From Calditrichota bacterium (GTDB lineage: Bacteria > Calditrichota > Calditrichia > RBG-13-44-9 > J042), in NCBI GenBank assembly GCA_013150955.1, contig JAADJD010000044.1, forward strand, positions 76,660 to 140,659: DNA of 64,000 nucleotides, given 5' to 3'. Made by a program: the position numbers and the translations under genes. This document shows positions 1 through 8,575 of this stretch, one piece after another. Under the pieces are notes generated by a model. It saw nothing but the letters and a program-made list of their open reading frames with translations, was not told where the DNA came from and ran no database searches. Numbering within the stretch: position 1 is the stretch's first letter; each line of letters opens with the position of its first letter.

Positions 1-305
1 GTGTCCATGTTAGGGTTAACATGAAGCTGTCCGGGGTGCTGCCCCGGTTGTGTGACCGTCGATGGTATGGATGATCGGGTATTTCGGTTGCTAAGTGATG
101 AGTGATGTGTGGATTCGGATCGGTATGAGGATCGTGATTTTTCGGGCGATAGTGGAATTCCAAAACGCAGCCAATTTTTCTGTGGGAATCATCACAAGGG
201 CGCAGTGGGGATTCCGTTAATATTGAGCGAAACAAAATTGAATAATAAAGGATGATTAAGTTATTTCGACGGAAAGGAAAAGTGGAACGAATCAGGGAAG
301 GAGCC
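1..305. other. Leading intergenic region
   Basis: No gene can be supported in the first 305 bases. A short GC-rich hairpin (CCGGGG, 5-base loop, CCCCGG) lies at 31-47. It could be the end signal of a gene lying to the left, but no clear T-run follows it. The stretch before the first gene becomes AT-rich from about 220 and ends in a purine-rich ribosome-binding site (GGAAGGAG) just before the ATG at 306. No confident -10/-35 pair was identified. Confidence 0.5.
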
Positions 306-713
306 ATGAATCGGAATAAGGCCAAATACGACGTATTGATTGTAGAAGACAACCTGGAACAGGCGCAGCTAACCAAGTTGTTAATGGAGGAGTATGGTTT
401 AAGTTCCGAATATATTACCGATAGTTCCCTGGCACTGGAAAAAATTTCCCGGGATAAACCCCCGGTGGTTATTGTAGACCTGATGATGCCCAAGATTGAT
501 GGGTTGCGCTTACTGAAGATGGTGAAATCGACTCAGGAGACGGCGAACACCAAGATCATCATTTATTCCGGGAAGATGTACGAATCGGATCGGCGAAAGG
601 CGATGGAGCTGGGTGCCGATGCCTTCTTCTTTAAGCCCACACGAGCCCAGTTGATTGTGGAAACGGTAAAAGCATTTTTAGAACCCACCGAACATGAAGC
701 CTGTAAAAATTAA
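306..713 (+). CDS. Receiver-only response regulator
   Basis: A 135-residue stand-alone receiver (REC) domain of the CheY type with no output domain, expected to relay phosphorylation from an unseen histidine kinase by protein-protein contact. The acidic pair is at E14/D15 (VEDN), the phospho-acceptor is D58 (VDLMMP), and the conserved Lys is K110 (FFKP). The start at 306 is chosen over an in-frame ATG at 252 because a strong purine-rich site (GGAAGGAG) lies just upstream and the receiver fold begins directly after it; the extra 18 residues are basic and match nothing typical. Its last 20 bases overlap the hydrolase gene downstream, so the two are very probably co-transcribed and translationally coupled. 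No kinase gene is in the window. Confidence 0.9.
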   Translation: MNRNKAKYDVLIVEDNLEQAQLTKLLMEEYGLSSEYITDSSLALEKISRDKPPVVIVDLMMPKIDGLRLLKMVKSTQETANTKIIIYSGKMYESDRRKAMELGADAFFFKPTRAQLIVETVKAFLEPTEHEACKN

Positions 714-1608
714 GTTCTGGGGGGTACGGGGATCCATACCCACCCCCGGACATCGAACATTGCGCTACGGCGGGAATACCGCCTGTGTGGAGGTGCAGTT
801 TCCGGGCTGTCATCGGTTCATTCTGGATGCGGGATCGGGTATTCGGGAACTGGGCAAGGAACTGCTTCAGCTAACCGAACCGGTAAAAGCATTCATCTTC
901 ATCAGCCATTTCCACTGGGATCATATTCAGGGACTCCCTTTCTTTAAACCAGCTTTTGTCCCTGGCAATCATTTTGTGATTTTTGGTTGCGATGAGCCTC
1001 ATCTCCCCCTGAATGAAATCATCTCCATGCAAATGAAACCCACCTTTTTCCCGGTCTCCATCGAAGACATGCAGGCGCGCATTGAATTCCGGGTGGTGCG
1101 GGAAGAAACGTTTACCATCGATGGGGTTCAGGTGGCGACCAAATTTGTCAATCACCCCGGTTACGCCCTGGGGTACCGATTTACCTTCCAGGGCAAATCC
1201 CTGGTATACGTTAGCGATAACGAGCCGTTCAATAGTGTGTTCCAGGAACAGCCATCGCTCAAGGATGCGGAAGGGGTAAGCGTGGAGGAACGGTTTGAAA
1301 GTTATGTGGAAGATAAAGTGGAAGACTTTGTGGCCTTCATTCGCGGTTGCGATGTGTTGATCCACGACACCCAGTTTTTACCCGAGGAGTATCAGGAGAA
1401 GGTATCCTGGGGGCATTCCCCTTACAATTACACGGTCGAGCTGGCGGTGCGGGCGCAGGTCAAGCAGCTGGTTTTGTTCCATCACGATCCCGACCATGAT
1501 GACCAGACGGTGGATCATATTCTGGAATTAAGTCGTCGGAAGTTGAAGGAAATGGGATACGATATTCCCTGTATCGCGGCTCAGGAAGGGAGCGTTCTGG
1601 AGTTTTAA
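694..1608 (+). CDS. MBL-fold metal-dependent hydrolase
   Basis: A 304-residue metallo-beta-lactamase-fold protein. The N-terminus KIKFWGVRGSIPTPG is the usual opening of a phosphodiesterase-like MBL subfamily (PhnP / class-II cAMP phosphodiesterase relatives). The signature HxHxDH is at H72-F-H74-W-D76-H77. Further likely metal ligands are the NHPG His near residue 154, the SDNEP Asp, the HDTQ segment and the HHDPDHDD stretch near the C-terminus. The start codon lies inside the upstream response regulator gene without a strong Shine-Dalgarno, pointing to translational coupling. The probable role is hydrolysis of a phosphodiester-type signal or metabolite in the same pathway as the regulator; the substrate cannot be read from sequence. 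Its stop overlaps the stop of the convergent regulator by 3 bases. Confidence 0.85.
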   Translation: MKPVKIKFWGVRGSIPTPGHRTLRYGGNTACVEVQFPGCHRFILDAGSGIRELGKELLQLTEPVKAFIFISHFHWDHIQGLPFFKPAFVPGNHFVIFGCDEPHLPLNEIISMQMKPTFFPVSIEDMQARIEFRVVREETFTIDGVQVATKFVNHPGYALGYRFTFQGKSLVYVSDNEPFNSVFQEQPSLKDAEGVSVEERFESYVEDKVEDFVAFIRGCDVLIHDTQFLPEEYQEKVSWGHSPYNYTVELAVRAQVKQLVLFHHDPDHDDQTVDHILELSRRKLKEMGYDIPCIAAQEGSVLEF

Positions 1609-2396
1609 TCCTCTTCTGCCGAACCGGATTCCACGGTCATTTCGCTACGTAACGATTGGAAATATTGGTAAAGTTCATCCAGATGGTGTAAAATCCCCGG
1701 CCAATCGCCTCGCTCCAGCAGTCCCATGGCCTCATCCAGGATGCGGGTGGCGCGTGGGAATTCGTAGTATTCACACGCATCCCGCAAATCAGACAATTCC
1801 TTCCGAAGGGCTACTTTTTCGCCCCGATTGATGATTTTTAAAATGCCCAGAAAGGTATTTTCAAATTTCAGGATGAATTTTTTCTGCAGGTTCGCAAAGA
1901 TTTTGGGATCCACAAACGTGACGTTGTACAGGGGAATGTGTCCATTGGTGGTGCGTGCCAGGCCCTTCTGCTGTGCCGCCTGGTTGAGGGCAAACCGCAA
2001 TTTGCGCAGTAAATCTGCCTTGCTGAACGGTTTGGCAATAAAATCGTTTGCTCCCAGCTTAATCGCCTTCAGAAACGTATTGGTATCGGCCTTGGCAGTG
2101 ACGATGATGATGGGAGTATCCTCAAATTCGCGGATCTGGCGCAGTTTGCGCAGGGTTTCAAATCCGTCCATTCGGGGCATCATGATGTCCAGGAAAATCA
2201 AATCGGGATGGATTTTCTTTGCCATCTGAAGCCCTTCCATCCCATTGGTGGCACACACCGGTTGATAACCCTTGGCCTGCAGTATGCTGGTAAACATTTT
2301 CAGGATGAACCGATCATCGTCGACCACCAGGATGGTCGCCCCGTGGTTGTCGTCATCCGGATGGGGAAAATCTAAGAATGTGTTTCCGCTTTCCAT
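1605..2396 (-). CDS. Response regulator with helical C-terminal extension
   Basis: A 263-residue protein with an N-terminal receiver domain (about residues 20-140): acidic cluster D26-D28, phospho-acceptor D70 (FLDIMMPRMDG), conserved Thr100 (VTAK) and Lys122 (AKPF). The last 110 residues are helical and acidic, with no recognised DNA-binding, GGDEF or HD motif. They resemble an HPt-like four-helix bundle in size and spacing, but no phosphorylatable His in an HPt context is visible, so this is only a structural guess. It converges with the MBL hydrolase, whose stop overlaps its own. An AAAGGGA ribosome-binding site lies rather far (about 13 nt) upstream of the ATG. Confidence 0.85.
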   Translation of the reverse strand: MESGNTFLDFPHPDDDNHGATILVVDDDRFILKMFTSILQAKGYQPVCATNGMEGLQMAKKIHPDLIFLDIMMPRMDGFETLRKLRQIREFEDTPIIIVTAKADTNTFLKAIKLGANDFIAKPFSKADLLRKLRFALNQAAQQKGLARTTNGHIPLYNVTFVDPKIFANLQKKFILKFENTFLGILKIINRGEKVALRKELSDLRDACEYYEFPRATRILDEAMGLLERGDWPGILHHLDELYQYFQSLRSEMTVESGSAEED

Positions 2397-2464
2397 AGCT
2401 GAAAAATCAATCCCTTTCTAAAAAATATTTCCTTCTCATATTCGGAAAAAACAGGGGTTTCATT

Positions 2465-2599
2465 AATCCCAATTAATGCATTAGACCGCGAATCACGCGG
2501 ATAAACCCGGATACAATTTTTCATCCGGATATAATCCAGTGGATTTTGTTAATTTCATTAGTGTTCATTCGTGTTATTCGTGGTCTGATCATTTGGGTT
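2465..2599 (+). repeat. MITE-like intergenic repeat, copy 1
   Basis: An imperfect inverted-repeat element between two minus-strand genes. The left arm reads AGACCGCGAATCACGCG, the right arm CATTCGTGTTATTCGTGGTCT, and the core contains TTTCATCCGGAT and AATCCAGTG. The outer ends (AATCCCAATTAATGC and ATCATTTGGGTT) are relatives of the AACCCARATWATGC ends of other copies. It is one of the more divergent copies. It holds no convincing reading frame. Confidence 0.75.
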
Positions 2600-2619
2600 G
2601 GGCATCCGGCAGAAGGCAA

Positions 2620-3543
2620 TCAGAGGTAGCGATCCACGAATTCCTTTAATTCAAAGATGCCGTCCTCGATGATAACCTTTTCCAGATAATCAATAGGGGT
2701 TTCCTCGAAGTAGACATTTTCCACCTGAAGATTTTCCAGCTTTTCCGGGAAAAGTTCCGCGGGATCGTTGGGCAGGAAGCGCACGGGGTAGGTTCGTTTC
2801 AACAGGATCTTGTCGCCTTCTCCCGCAACGTAAAAGGGTTTGTCCATTTCCCGTGCAATGATCGCAATGGCATGGGTGCCGGTCTTGTTGATGAAGGAGG
2901 TTTCGGTAAACCGGTCGGTGCCGGTGAGCACAAAATGGGCTTCCTGCAGGGCGCGGGTAATGTCGGCATCCGGGATCAACTTCACTTTAATCCCGGCCTG
3001 GGCAAGACGGGCCGCCAGTTGTCGGCCTTCGTTGCGGGGACGACTTTCGGTGCAGATGACCCGAAAGCGCTTTTTCTGTCGTCGGGCCTCCATTAAAATG
3101 GATTCCACCACACTGCTGGCCGAATGGGTCAGGATGATGTGATAATCCAGAATCAATCGGCTGCCCAGTCGGGTGACGGTTTTGAAATGTTCTTCGGCCT
3201 CTTCGCGGATACGCTGAATTTCTTCCAGCGTGGCCTTTTTAATGGCCTGGATGTTTTTCTCTTCCTTGGGAATATTTTGAATGAAATGAATGACCCGCTT
3301 GGTGCGGTTGTAAATCAGGGCCATCAACGGTTTGGCCCGAATCAGCGCATTGCTCAGCTTGGAAAGGGTTTGAATCAGTTCCGTCCGATTCTTGTACAGC
3401 TGCCGCTTGACGAATTCCTCGACGATGTCCAGTGCCTGATTGGCCAGAAAGTTGGAGCCGTGAATGGAGTCTTCCCGAATTTTTTCAACATCTGCCCGCC
3501 AGTACTCAATTTCCTGATGCCGTTTATTGTTCTTGTTTTCCAA
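2620..3543 (-). CDS. eIF2B alpha/beta/delta-family protein (putative sugar-phosphate isomerase)
   Basis: A 307-residue member of the family that unites eIF2B regulatory subunits, methylthioribose-1-phosphate isomerase (MtnA) and archaeal ribose-1,5-bisphosphate isomerase. Diagnostic segments are CTESRPRNEGRQLA, the LTGTDR loop carrying the catalytic-type Asp, and the C-terminal VENVYFEETP-like tail. The N-terminal 110 residues are helical, as in the family. Bacterial members of this size are usually sugar-1-phosphate aldose-ketose isomerases; the exact substrate is unknown, and MtnA itself is normally longer. The start is a TTG, supported by GGAGG six bases upstream. The gene begins inside the end of cutA (20-base overlap), so the pair forms an operon. 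Confidence 0.8.
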   Translation of the reverse strand: MENKNNKRHQEIEYWRADVEKIREDSIHGSNFLANQALDIVEEFVKRQLYKNRTELIQTLSKLSNALIRAKPLMALIYNRTKRVIHFIQNIPKEEKNIQAIKKATLEEIQRIREEAEEHFKTVTRLGSRLILDYHIILTHSASSVVESILMEARRQKKRFRVICTESRPRNEGRQLAARLAQAGIKVKLIPDADITRALQEAHFVLTGTDRFTETSFINKTGTHAIAIIAREMDKPFYVAGEGDKILLKRTYPVRFLPNDPAELFPEKLENLQVENVYFEETPIDYLEKVIIEDGIFELKEFVDRYL

Positions 3544-3856
3544 CGTTTTCCTCCACCCAATTTAGATAATCCTGATGTCCTTTTATTATCGGCAGCGCAA
3601 TAATTTCTGGAACCTCGTATGGATGGATGGCGCGAATCCGTTCCCGGAGCGATTCAAATGCCGCTGCGGTGGTCTTAATGATCAGCAACAATTCGGCATC
3701 CTCGCAAACCTCCCCTTTCCAGAAATAAACCGAGGTGAGTCCTGGCACGATGTTACAACAGGCGGCCAGTTTTTCGTTGATCAGGGTATGGGCAATCTGC
3801 CTGGCACTTTCCTGACTCGGTACGGTGCACAAAACGGTGATGTATTTTGCTTCCAT
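3524..3856 (-). CDS. cutA: Divalent-cation tolerance protein CutA
   Basis: A 110-residue protein matching the CutA1 family over its full length. It has the opening ITVLCTVPSQESA, the central ACCNIVPGLTSVYFWKG segment, and the HPYEVPEIIALPI motif followed by YLNWVEENV. CutA forms very stable trimers with a ferredoxin-like fold; the family is tied to copper and other metal tolerance, but its biochemical role remains unclear. It is upstream of, and overlaps, the eIF2B-family gene, so both are likely on one transcript. The ATG lacks a strong ribosome-binding site. Confidence 0.95.
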   Translation of the reverse strand: MEAKYITVLCTVPSQESARQIAHTLINEKLAACCNIVPGLTSVYFWKGEVCEDAELLLIIKTTAAAFESLRERIRAIHPYEVPEIIALPIIKGHQDYLNWVEENVGKQEQ

Positions 3857-4015
3857 GGTCGCAATTTTTTTCTTAAGATGTTAATATTTCAATCACTTAA
3901 AAGCAAGCTCAATTTCGGTTGTCTTCCCTTCTTGCCGGAATTGTCCGCGGGTCTCTCCACCTCGACAGGAAAATCGGCTTTAGGCGCCATTTTCGTGATG
4001 TCGGAACCCCGTCGA

Positions 4016-6631
4016 TTATTTGAGCAACAACATCTTGCGATACTGTTCGAAGGAGCCCGCTTTTAACCGGTAGATGTAGGTGCCACTGGGCAGGGGACGC
4101 CCCAGTGCATCGGTACCATCCCACTGTACCGAATGGCTCCCGGCTCCCAGGGGACGATCCAGCAGCGTTCGAATCAGTCGCCCCTGAACGTCAAAAATTT
4201 GTAGCAAAACCGTCGTGGGTTCTGCAATGGAAAAGGGGATCCGGGTGGTTGGGTTGAACGGATTGGGATAATTCTGTTCCAGAGAAAAGGTCACCGGATT
4301 CAAATCGATGTCGGCATCGGATTCTGCATCGGCAAATCCTTCCAGGGTTGCCGATGGTGTGGTGACCGTAACGCCCAGTCGAAATCCGTCCACCCGTTTC
4401 CAGATGGTGTATCCCACCACATACAATCGATACGTTCCCGGTGTGGGATTGTACAGCGTGACGAATTCGGGAGCGTCCAGCGTGGCACCCTGATAATATC
4501 GCTTTCCGTCGGGACTTTCGATAATTAAATCCAGATCATCGGTGGGCCACATGCTCCAGTCCCGGAGCCAGGCCAGCGAAGCTTTCATTTGCGTGGCACC
4601 AGCGGGCACGTCCACGGTAAAGGTGAGCTGTTCCCCGGAACGGATGGGTTGCGTGGCCAGGGCTTCTCCCAGTCGGTTGGGATCGCGTGTTTTCTGGATG
4701 TGCAGGGTGGCCCGAATGCGCCCGGCATTGGTCCAATCCCCCACCACCGTCACACGCATGACACCCCGATCCAGATCCGCATCACGCACCACAAAGGTGG
4801 CGGGACTGCTCACAAAAGCCGGGGTGCCACCCAGGTAGTCCCCATCGCCAAATCGGGAAGTCTTTGCCGAATGAATGGCCAGGATGAGATCATCCCCAAA
4901 AAGGGGATTTTGCCGGGATGGGGGCAATTCCCGTTCCACGCGGCTGATCTGGACCGTCAGCTGAGTCACATCTTCTTCGATGTTGACGAAAAATTCCCGG
5001 CGTTCGCCTGGTTCCAGGAAGTCCAGCTCGGTTGTGAATTGATCTTCTACAATGATGGGTTCCATTAAACTCAGCGCAATGTTAGCCGCCACCACCGGTT
5101 TCCGGGGGCCTTCATCCGGGGGATTGGCCGCCCCGTCCAGCAGGGCCAGATAAGCATTCCAGGCATCCACCAGTCCATAACCCTGATCCTGTTTGGCCGC
5201 CGGGTTCCCCTGAATGGTGTCGGGATTGGCTCCCTGCAATAGCGCTCCCCGGATGGCGTCCGGAGATGCATCGGGTTGGGCGGAAAGCAGCAAGGCAGCC
5301 ACACCGGCCACGGTAGGTGCGGAGAAAGATGTACCACTTACCCAGTTTATGGTGCGGCCGTTGGCGTGTTGGACGTAACGCCATTTTCCGGGCGCCACCA
5401 CTTCTGGATCAGGCCGGCCATCCGGTGTGGGACCACGGGCGCTAAACTCGGCAATCAGGTGGTTGTCCAGCGGCCGGTAAAACAGCCCGCCACCGGGACC
5501 CAGGAAGAAAATGTCCATGACAATGCGTTCGTAAACCGCGGGATCGCTGGCGCCCACCGTGATGATGTTTTCCGCCAGTCCCGGATCCCCTCCCGTTAAC
5601 CCCGATGGACCGGCATTCCCTGCGGAGGCCACCACCACAATCCCCACGTCGTCCATCTGTTCCACCAGCTCAGCAAAAAAGGGATCCTCTCCGGCATACA
5701 GGGTTGCACTACCAAAACTTAAGTTCAGCACCTGAATGTTCACCCCTCCAGGTTCCCCGTTGTTGTATCGGTTCTTCAGTTCCAGCACCCGATCCATTGC
5801 TGCCAGAATGATGCTGTTGGAGGTGGTGCCGTTGGTACGAAAAATTTTCAGGGCGTAGAAAAGGGCACCGGGAGCAGCTCCCACCATGGGAATGCCATCC
5901 CGTCCCGGACCAAAATAATCCGGAATCACACAGTCCGGACAGTACCGTTTGACAGCCCGCTGGATGGCCTTGTTGGAGAAACCGAAAATGGCATTGGCGC
6001 CCACGCAACTGGCCACCCAGGTTCCATGAGGGTGATTCTGTGGGCTGGTCGCGGGAATGCCGTCGCCGGTAAAATTTTCGCCCCCCACAATGCGATCGGC
6101 CACCGCCACCGCTGCCTCGGAAATCCCGGAATCCATGATCCCCACGATAATCCCTTCTCCGGTATGCCCGGTGTTCTGGAAAAACGGAATGGCGTTTATG
6201 ATACTGTTGGTTAGTGGCGAATAGTTGTCCATCTGGATCAGCAGATCCATGAATTGTTCGTGTGTTAGTGAAGTGACCTGGTCCACACTTGCCTCGACCA
6301 GCTGGGGCTGTTCTTCTGTCATCGGGGTGCGCAATCTGGGAAGGGGTGGAAGGGAAAGCATTTGATCTTTAAAAACGCCCTTAATGCGGGGATTTCGAGA
6401 GATGAGATGAACCCGATTTGCTGGCACGGTAACGGCCATGCCATCGCAATAGGTGTAAGCAAACCGAACGTTGCCTCCCATGCGGCGGATCCATTGTTGA
6501 ACGCTGCGATAATCGGATTTTTCCACAGCCAGGATCAGGTCTACCGTTTCGGCCGTTTTGGGACGTGGAAAAGTCGCCAGAAGTTGGGTGCAAAAAATCA
6601 AACCCAGGATTGTGATCATGATGCGTTTCAT
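4016..6631 (-). CDS. Secreted subtilisin-like (S8) serine protease with C-terminal sorting domain
   Basis: An 871-residue exported protease. The chosen ATG (6631) has AAGGGAG seven bases upstream and begins MKRIMITILGLIFCTQLLA, a clear signal peptide; the upstream frame to 6754 would bury it. The subtilase triad is in family order: Asp in GIMDSGIS (near 6135), His in HPHGTWVAS (near 6025) and Ser in SGTSFSAPT (near 5325). After the catalytic domain come beta-rich segments resembling a P/pre-peptidase-type domain (TDDLDLIIESPDGK). The last 90 residues carry EQNYPNPFNPTT and GTYIYRL, the FlgD-like / type IX secretion-style tail common in Ignavibacteria, Calditrichota and relatives. It is probably cell-surface or secreted and used for peptide scavenging, which fits the nearby aminopeptidase and glutamate dehydrogenase. 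Confidence 0.93.
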   Translation of the reverse strand: MKRIMITILGLIFCTQLLATFPRPKTAETVDLILAVEKSDYRSVQQWIRRMGGNVRFAYTYCDGMAVTVPANRVHLISRNPRIKGVFKDQMLSLPPLPRLRTPMTEEQPQLVEASVDQVTSLTHEQFMDLLIQMDNYSPLTNSIINAIPFFQNTGHTGEGIIVGIMDSGISEAAVAVADRIVGGENFTGDGIPATSPQNHPHGTWVASCVGANAIFGFSNKAIQRAVKRYCPDCVIPDYFGPGRDGIPMVGAAPGALFYALKIFRTNGTTSNSIILAAMDRVLELKNRYNNGEPGGVNIQVLNLSFGSATLYAGEDPFFAELVEQMDDVGIVVVASAGNAGPSGLTGGDPGLAENIITVGASDPAVYERIVMDIFFLGPGGGLFYRPLDNHLIAEFSARGPTPDGRPDPEVVAPGKWRYVQHANGRTINWVSGTSFSAPTVAGVAALLLSAQPDASPDAIRGALLQGANPDTIQGNPAAKQDQGYGLVDAWNAYLALLDGAANPPDEGPRKPVVAANIALSLMEPIIVEDQFTTELDFLEPGERREFFVNIEEDVTQLTVQISRVERELPPSRQNPLFGDDLILAIHSAKTSRFGDGDYLGGTPAFVSSPATFVVRDADLDRGVMRVTVVGDWTNAGRIRATLHIQKTRDPNRLGEALATQPIRSGEQLTFTVDVPAGATQMKASLAWLRDWSMWPTDDLDLIIESPDGKRYYQGATLDAPEFVTLYNPTPGTYRLYVVGYTIWKRVDGFRLGVTVTTPSATLEGFADAESDADIDLNPVTFSLEQNYPNPFNPTTRIPFSIAEPTTVLLQIFDVQGRLIRTLLDRPLGAGSHSVQWDGTDALGRPLPSGTYIYRLKAGSFEQYRKMLLLK

Positions 6632-7114
6632 CACCATCTCCCTTCTATTTGATTTTTCTTTCTCCTCGTACAAATGATGGTAATGCCGTGCAATTGCCGG
6701 GAAATTCGGGAGGTTAAACCCCCAATGACCGGTTATTCGTCTGGGCGATTCCACAACCAGTCCTCAGGGTGCGGTGGAAGGTAAAGGACTGATTGTGAGG
6801 CGTTCACGAATTCTTATGAAACAGACCACCAATCCTTACCGAAAGCTAAAGAAGGTAAGGGTTTCGGGGCATTTTGTCAATATGATGGGCCAAATATTTT
6901 GGGCCCGATGAGGAAGCAGGGGATGAATTTCACGTATGGTTCTCACAAATTGCACGGATTATTCCCGAGCCGCACCATCGGTGCGGATAAGCGCCCGGTT
7001 GTCGGTCACCCCGGCGGAGCAACTGTGCGGGGATGAGTGGCCAGAAAGGTGGGCCGATTCCAAATTTGCAGCGGTGGCGTTCCGATTGCGGGGCATTTCC
7101 CCGGCGGCGTTCCA
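6632..7114. other. Intergenic region between protease and glutamate dehydrogenase
   Basis: No gene is supported. The part nearest the protease is AT-balanced and holds the candidate promoter at 6852-6880. A small perfect hairpin (CCGCACC / GGTGCGG with a 3-base loop) sits at 6970-6986. The stretch 7000-7114 is GC-rich and ends in an inverted repeat that straddles the gdh stop codon. None of the short frames here has family-like sequence. Confidence 0.5.
6852..6880 (-). promoter_or_regulatory. Candidate sigma-70-like promoter for the S8 protease
   Basis: On the minus strand a perfect TTGACA (complement of 6875-6880) is followed by 17 bases and TACCTT (complement of 6852-6857). It points toward the protease start at 6631, leaving a leader of about 215 nt. 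The -35 is ideal but the -10 matches the consensus at only three of six positions. Confidence 0.3.
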
Positions 7115-7130
7115 TCAGGGGAAAATGCCC
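7091..7130 (-). terminator. Inverted repeat across the gdh stop codon, possible terminator
   Basis: GGGCATTTCCCC at 7091-7102 and GGGGAAAATGCCC at 7118-7130 are complementary apart from one bulged base, separated by 15 bases. The gdh stop codon (7115-7117) lies in the loop. On the gdh transcript this would form a stable stem, but no U-run follows, so it may be a processing or stability hairpin rather than a classical terminator. Confidence 0.35.
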
Positions 7131-8530
7131 AGCTCGAAATACGATCGGGCGACTTTATGAATGGCGTCCAGGAAGGCCGCCGTGCGCAGATCAATTTCAT
7201 CCTTGTGTTGCCGCCGAATTTCTCGAATTTCGTGGTATGCATTGATCATGGTTTCTTCCAGCCCGGAATTGACCAGATCCTCTTCATCGGCGCCGGTGGC
7301 AATGGATTCAAAAATGTCTTCCGGAATCTTTTTCCCGGTCAGCTGTTCCACTAATTCCAGGATCTGGGTGTTGACCTTTTTCTCGAACCGCTTTCCCATG
7401 CGACCAAAACGGACGTGGGAGAGGTTTTTCAGCCATTCAAAATACGATACAGTCACCCCACCGGCGTTCAGGTACATATCCGGAATGATCATGACCCCCT
7501 TTTGCTGCAGAATCTCGCTGGCTTCGGCGGTAACCGGGCCGTTGGCGGCTTCACCAATAATTTTGGCCTGAATGCGAGGGGCATTTTCGGTGGTGATCTG
7601 GTTCTCCAGCGCGGCCGGTACCAGAATGTCGCACGGCAGTTCCAGCGCCTCGATGGTGTTTTCCAGATTCTGCGCGCCTGGAAAATTCAGAATCGATCCC
7701 GTCTCCTTGCGATGCGCCATGACCTGATCCACGTCCAGGCCTTTTGGATTGTAAATGGCCCCTTCGTACTCCGCCAATCCCACAATAATGGCTCCTCCTT
7801 CCTGAAGAAATTTTGCCGCGTGGTAACCCACATTGCCCAGGCCCTGCACCACCACCCGTTTGCCGTCCAGTCCGGGAGATAATCCCAGTTTTTGCATGTC
7901 TTCTTTGATGCTACAGGCCTCGCGGATGCCAAAAAACACGCCGCGTCCGGTCGCTTCCTTGCGCCCCCGAACCCCACCCTGGGTAATGGGCTTTCCGGTC
8001 ACGCACCCCAGGGCATCCAGCTCATTGCTGGCCATGGCCATGTAGGTGTCCACAATCCAGGCCATTTCCTGAGGACCGGTGCCGTAGTCAGGTGCGGGAA
8101 CGTCCACCGCCGGGCCAATGAAATTCTTTTTAATCAATTCAAAGGTGAATCGCCGCGTCAGGCGCTCCAGCTCCGATTGTGAATATTTCCATTTGGCAAT
8201 CTGCACCCCACCTTTGGCCCCTCCGAAAGGCACATCCACGATGGCGCATTTGTAGGTCATCAGCGCCGCCAGGGCCATGACTTCATCTTCATTCACATTC
8301 GCCGCGTAGCGAATCCCCCCTTTGGTGGGCAGCTTGTGATGGCTGTGCTCCGCCCGCCATGCCTGAATGGTCTCGATGGAACCATCGTCCCGCTTTAGTG
8401 GAAACGTCATGTGGTAAACCGAATTGCAAATCTTTATCTGGTCCAGCAGCCCCTTCGGATAATCGGTCAATCGGGCCGCCCGGTCAAAATTCCGATTCAC
8501 CTGTTCAAAAAATTTAAGATTCTCTGCCAT
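7115..8530 (-). CDS. gdhA: Glutamate dehydrogenase (Glu/Leu/Phe/Val dehydrogenase family)
   Basis: A 471-residue enzyme for reversible oxidative deamination of glutamate to 2-oxoglutarate and ammonia. The substrate-binding segment FGGAKGGVQ contains the family's catalytic Lys, followed by [19 protein letters not shown]. The C-terminal half has a Rossmann fold with [13 protein letters not shown] and a conserved [12 protein letters not shown] stretch. Length and motifs favour glutamate over leucine or phenylalanine dehydrogenase, which are shorter. The start has AGGAGGGA eight bases upstream. It is the first of a run of minus-strand amino-acid and peptide metabolism genes; it is separated from pepP by about 45 bases and may be co-transcribed with it. 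Confidence 0.93.
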   Translation of the reverse strand: MAENLKFFEQVNRNFDRAARLTDYPKGLLDQIKICNSVYHMTFPLKRDDGSIETIQAWRAEHSHHKLPTKGGIRYAANVNEDEVMALAALMTYKCAIVDVPFGGAKGGVQIAKWKYSQSELERLTRRFTFELIKKNFIGPAVDVPAPDYGTGPQEMAWIVDTYMAMASNELDALGCVTGKPITQGGVRGRKEATGRGVFFGIREACSIKEDMQKLGLSPGLDGKRVVVQGLGNVGYHAAKFLQEGGAIIVGLAEYEGAIYNPKGLDVDQVMAHRKETGSILNFPGAQNLENTIEALELPCDILVPAALENQITTENAPRIQAKIIGEAANGPVTAEASEILQQKGVMIIPDMYLNAGGVTVSYFEWLKNLSHVRFGRMGKRFEKKVNTQILELVEQLTGKKIPEDIFESIATGADEEDLVNSGLEETMINAYHEIREIRRQHKDEIDLRTAAFLDAIHKVARSYFELGIFP

Positions 8531-8575
8531 AAAAAATCCCTCCTGTACAATGGTTCATGCTTGTGTTTGTGATCG

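Noticed and set aside
252..305. In-frame ATG extending the first response regulator by 18 residues
   Set aside because: The ATG at 306 has a much better ribosome-binding site and the receiver fold starts right after it; the extra residues are basic and not family-like.
6632..6754. Upstream extension of the S8 protease frame
   Set aside because: It would place about 40 non-conserved residues before an obvious signal peptide. The ATG at 6631 has a good ribosome-binding site.
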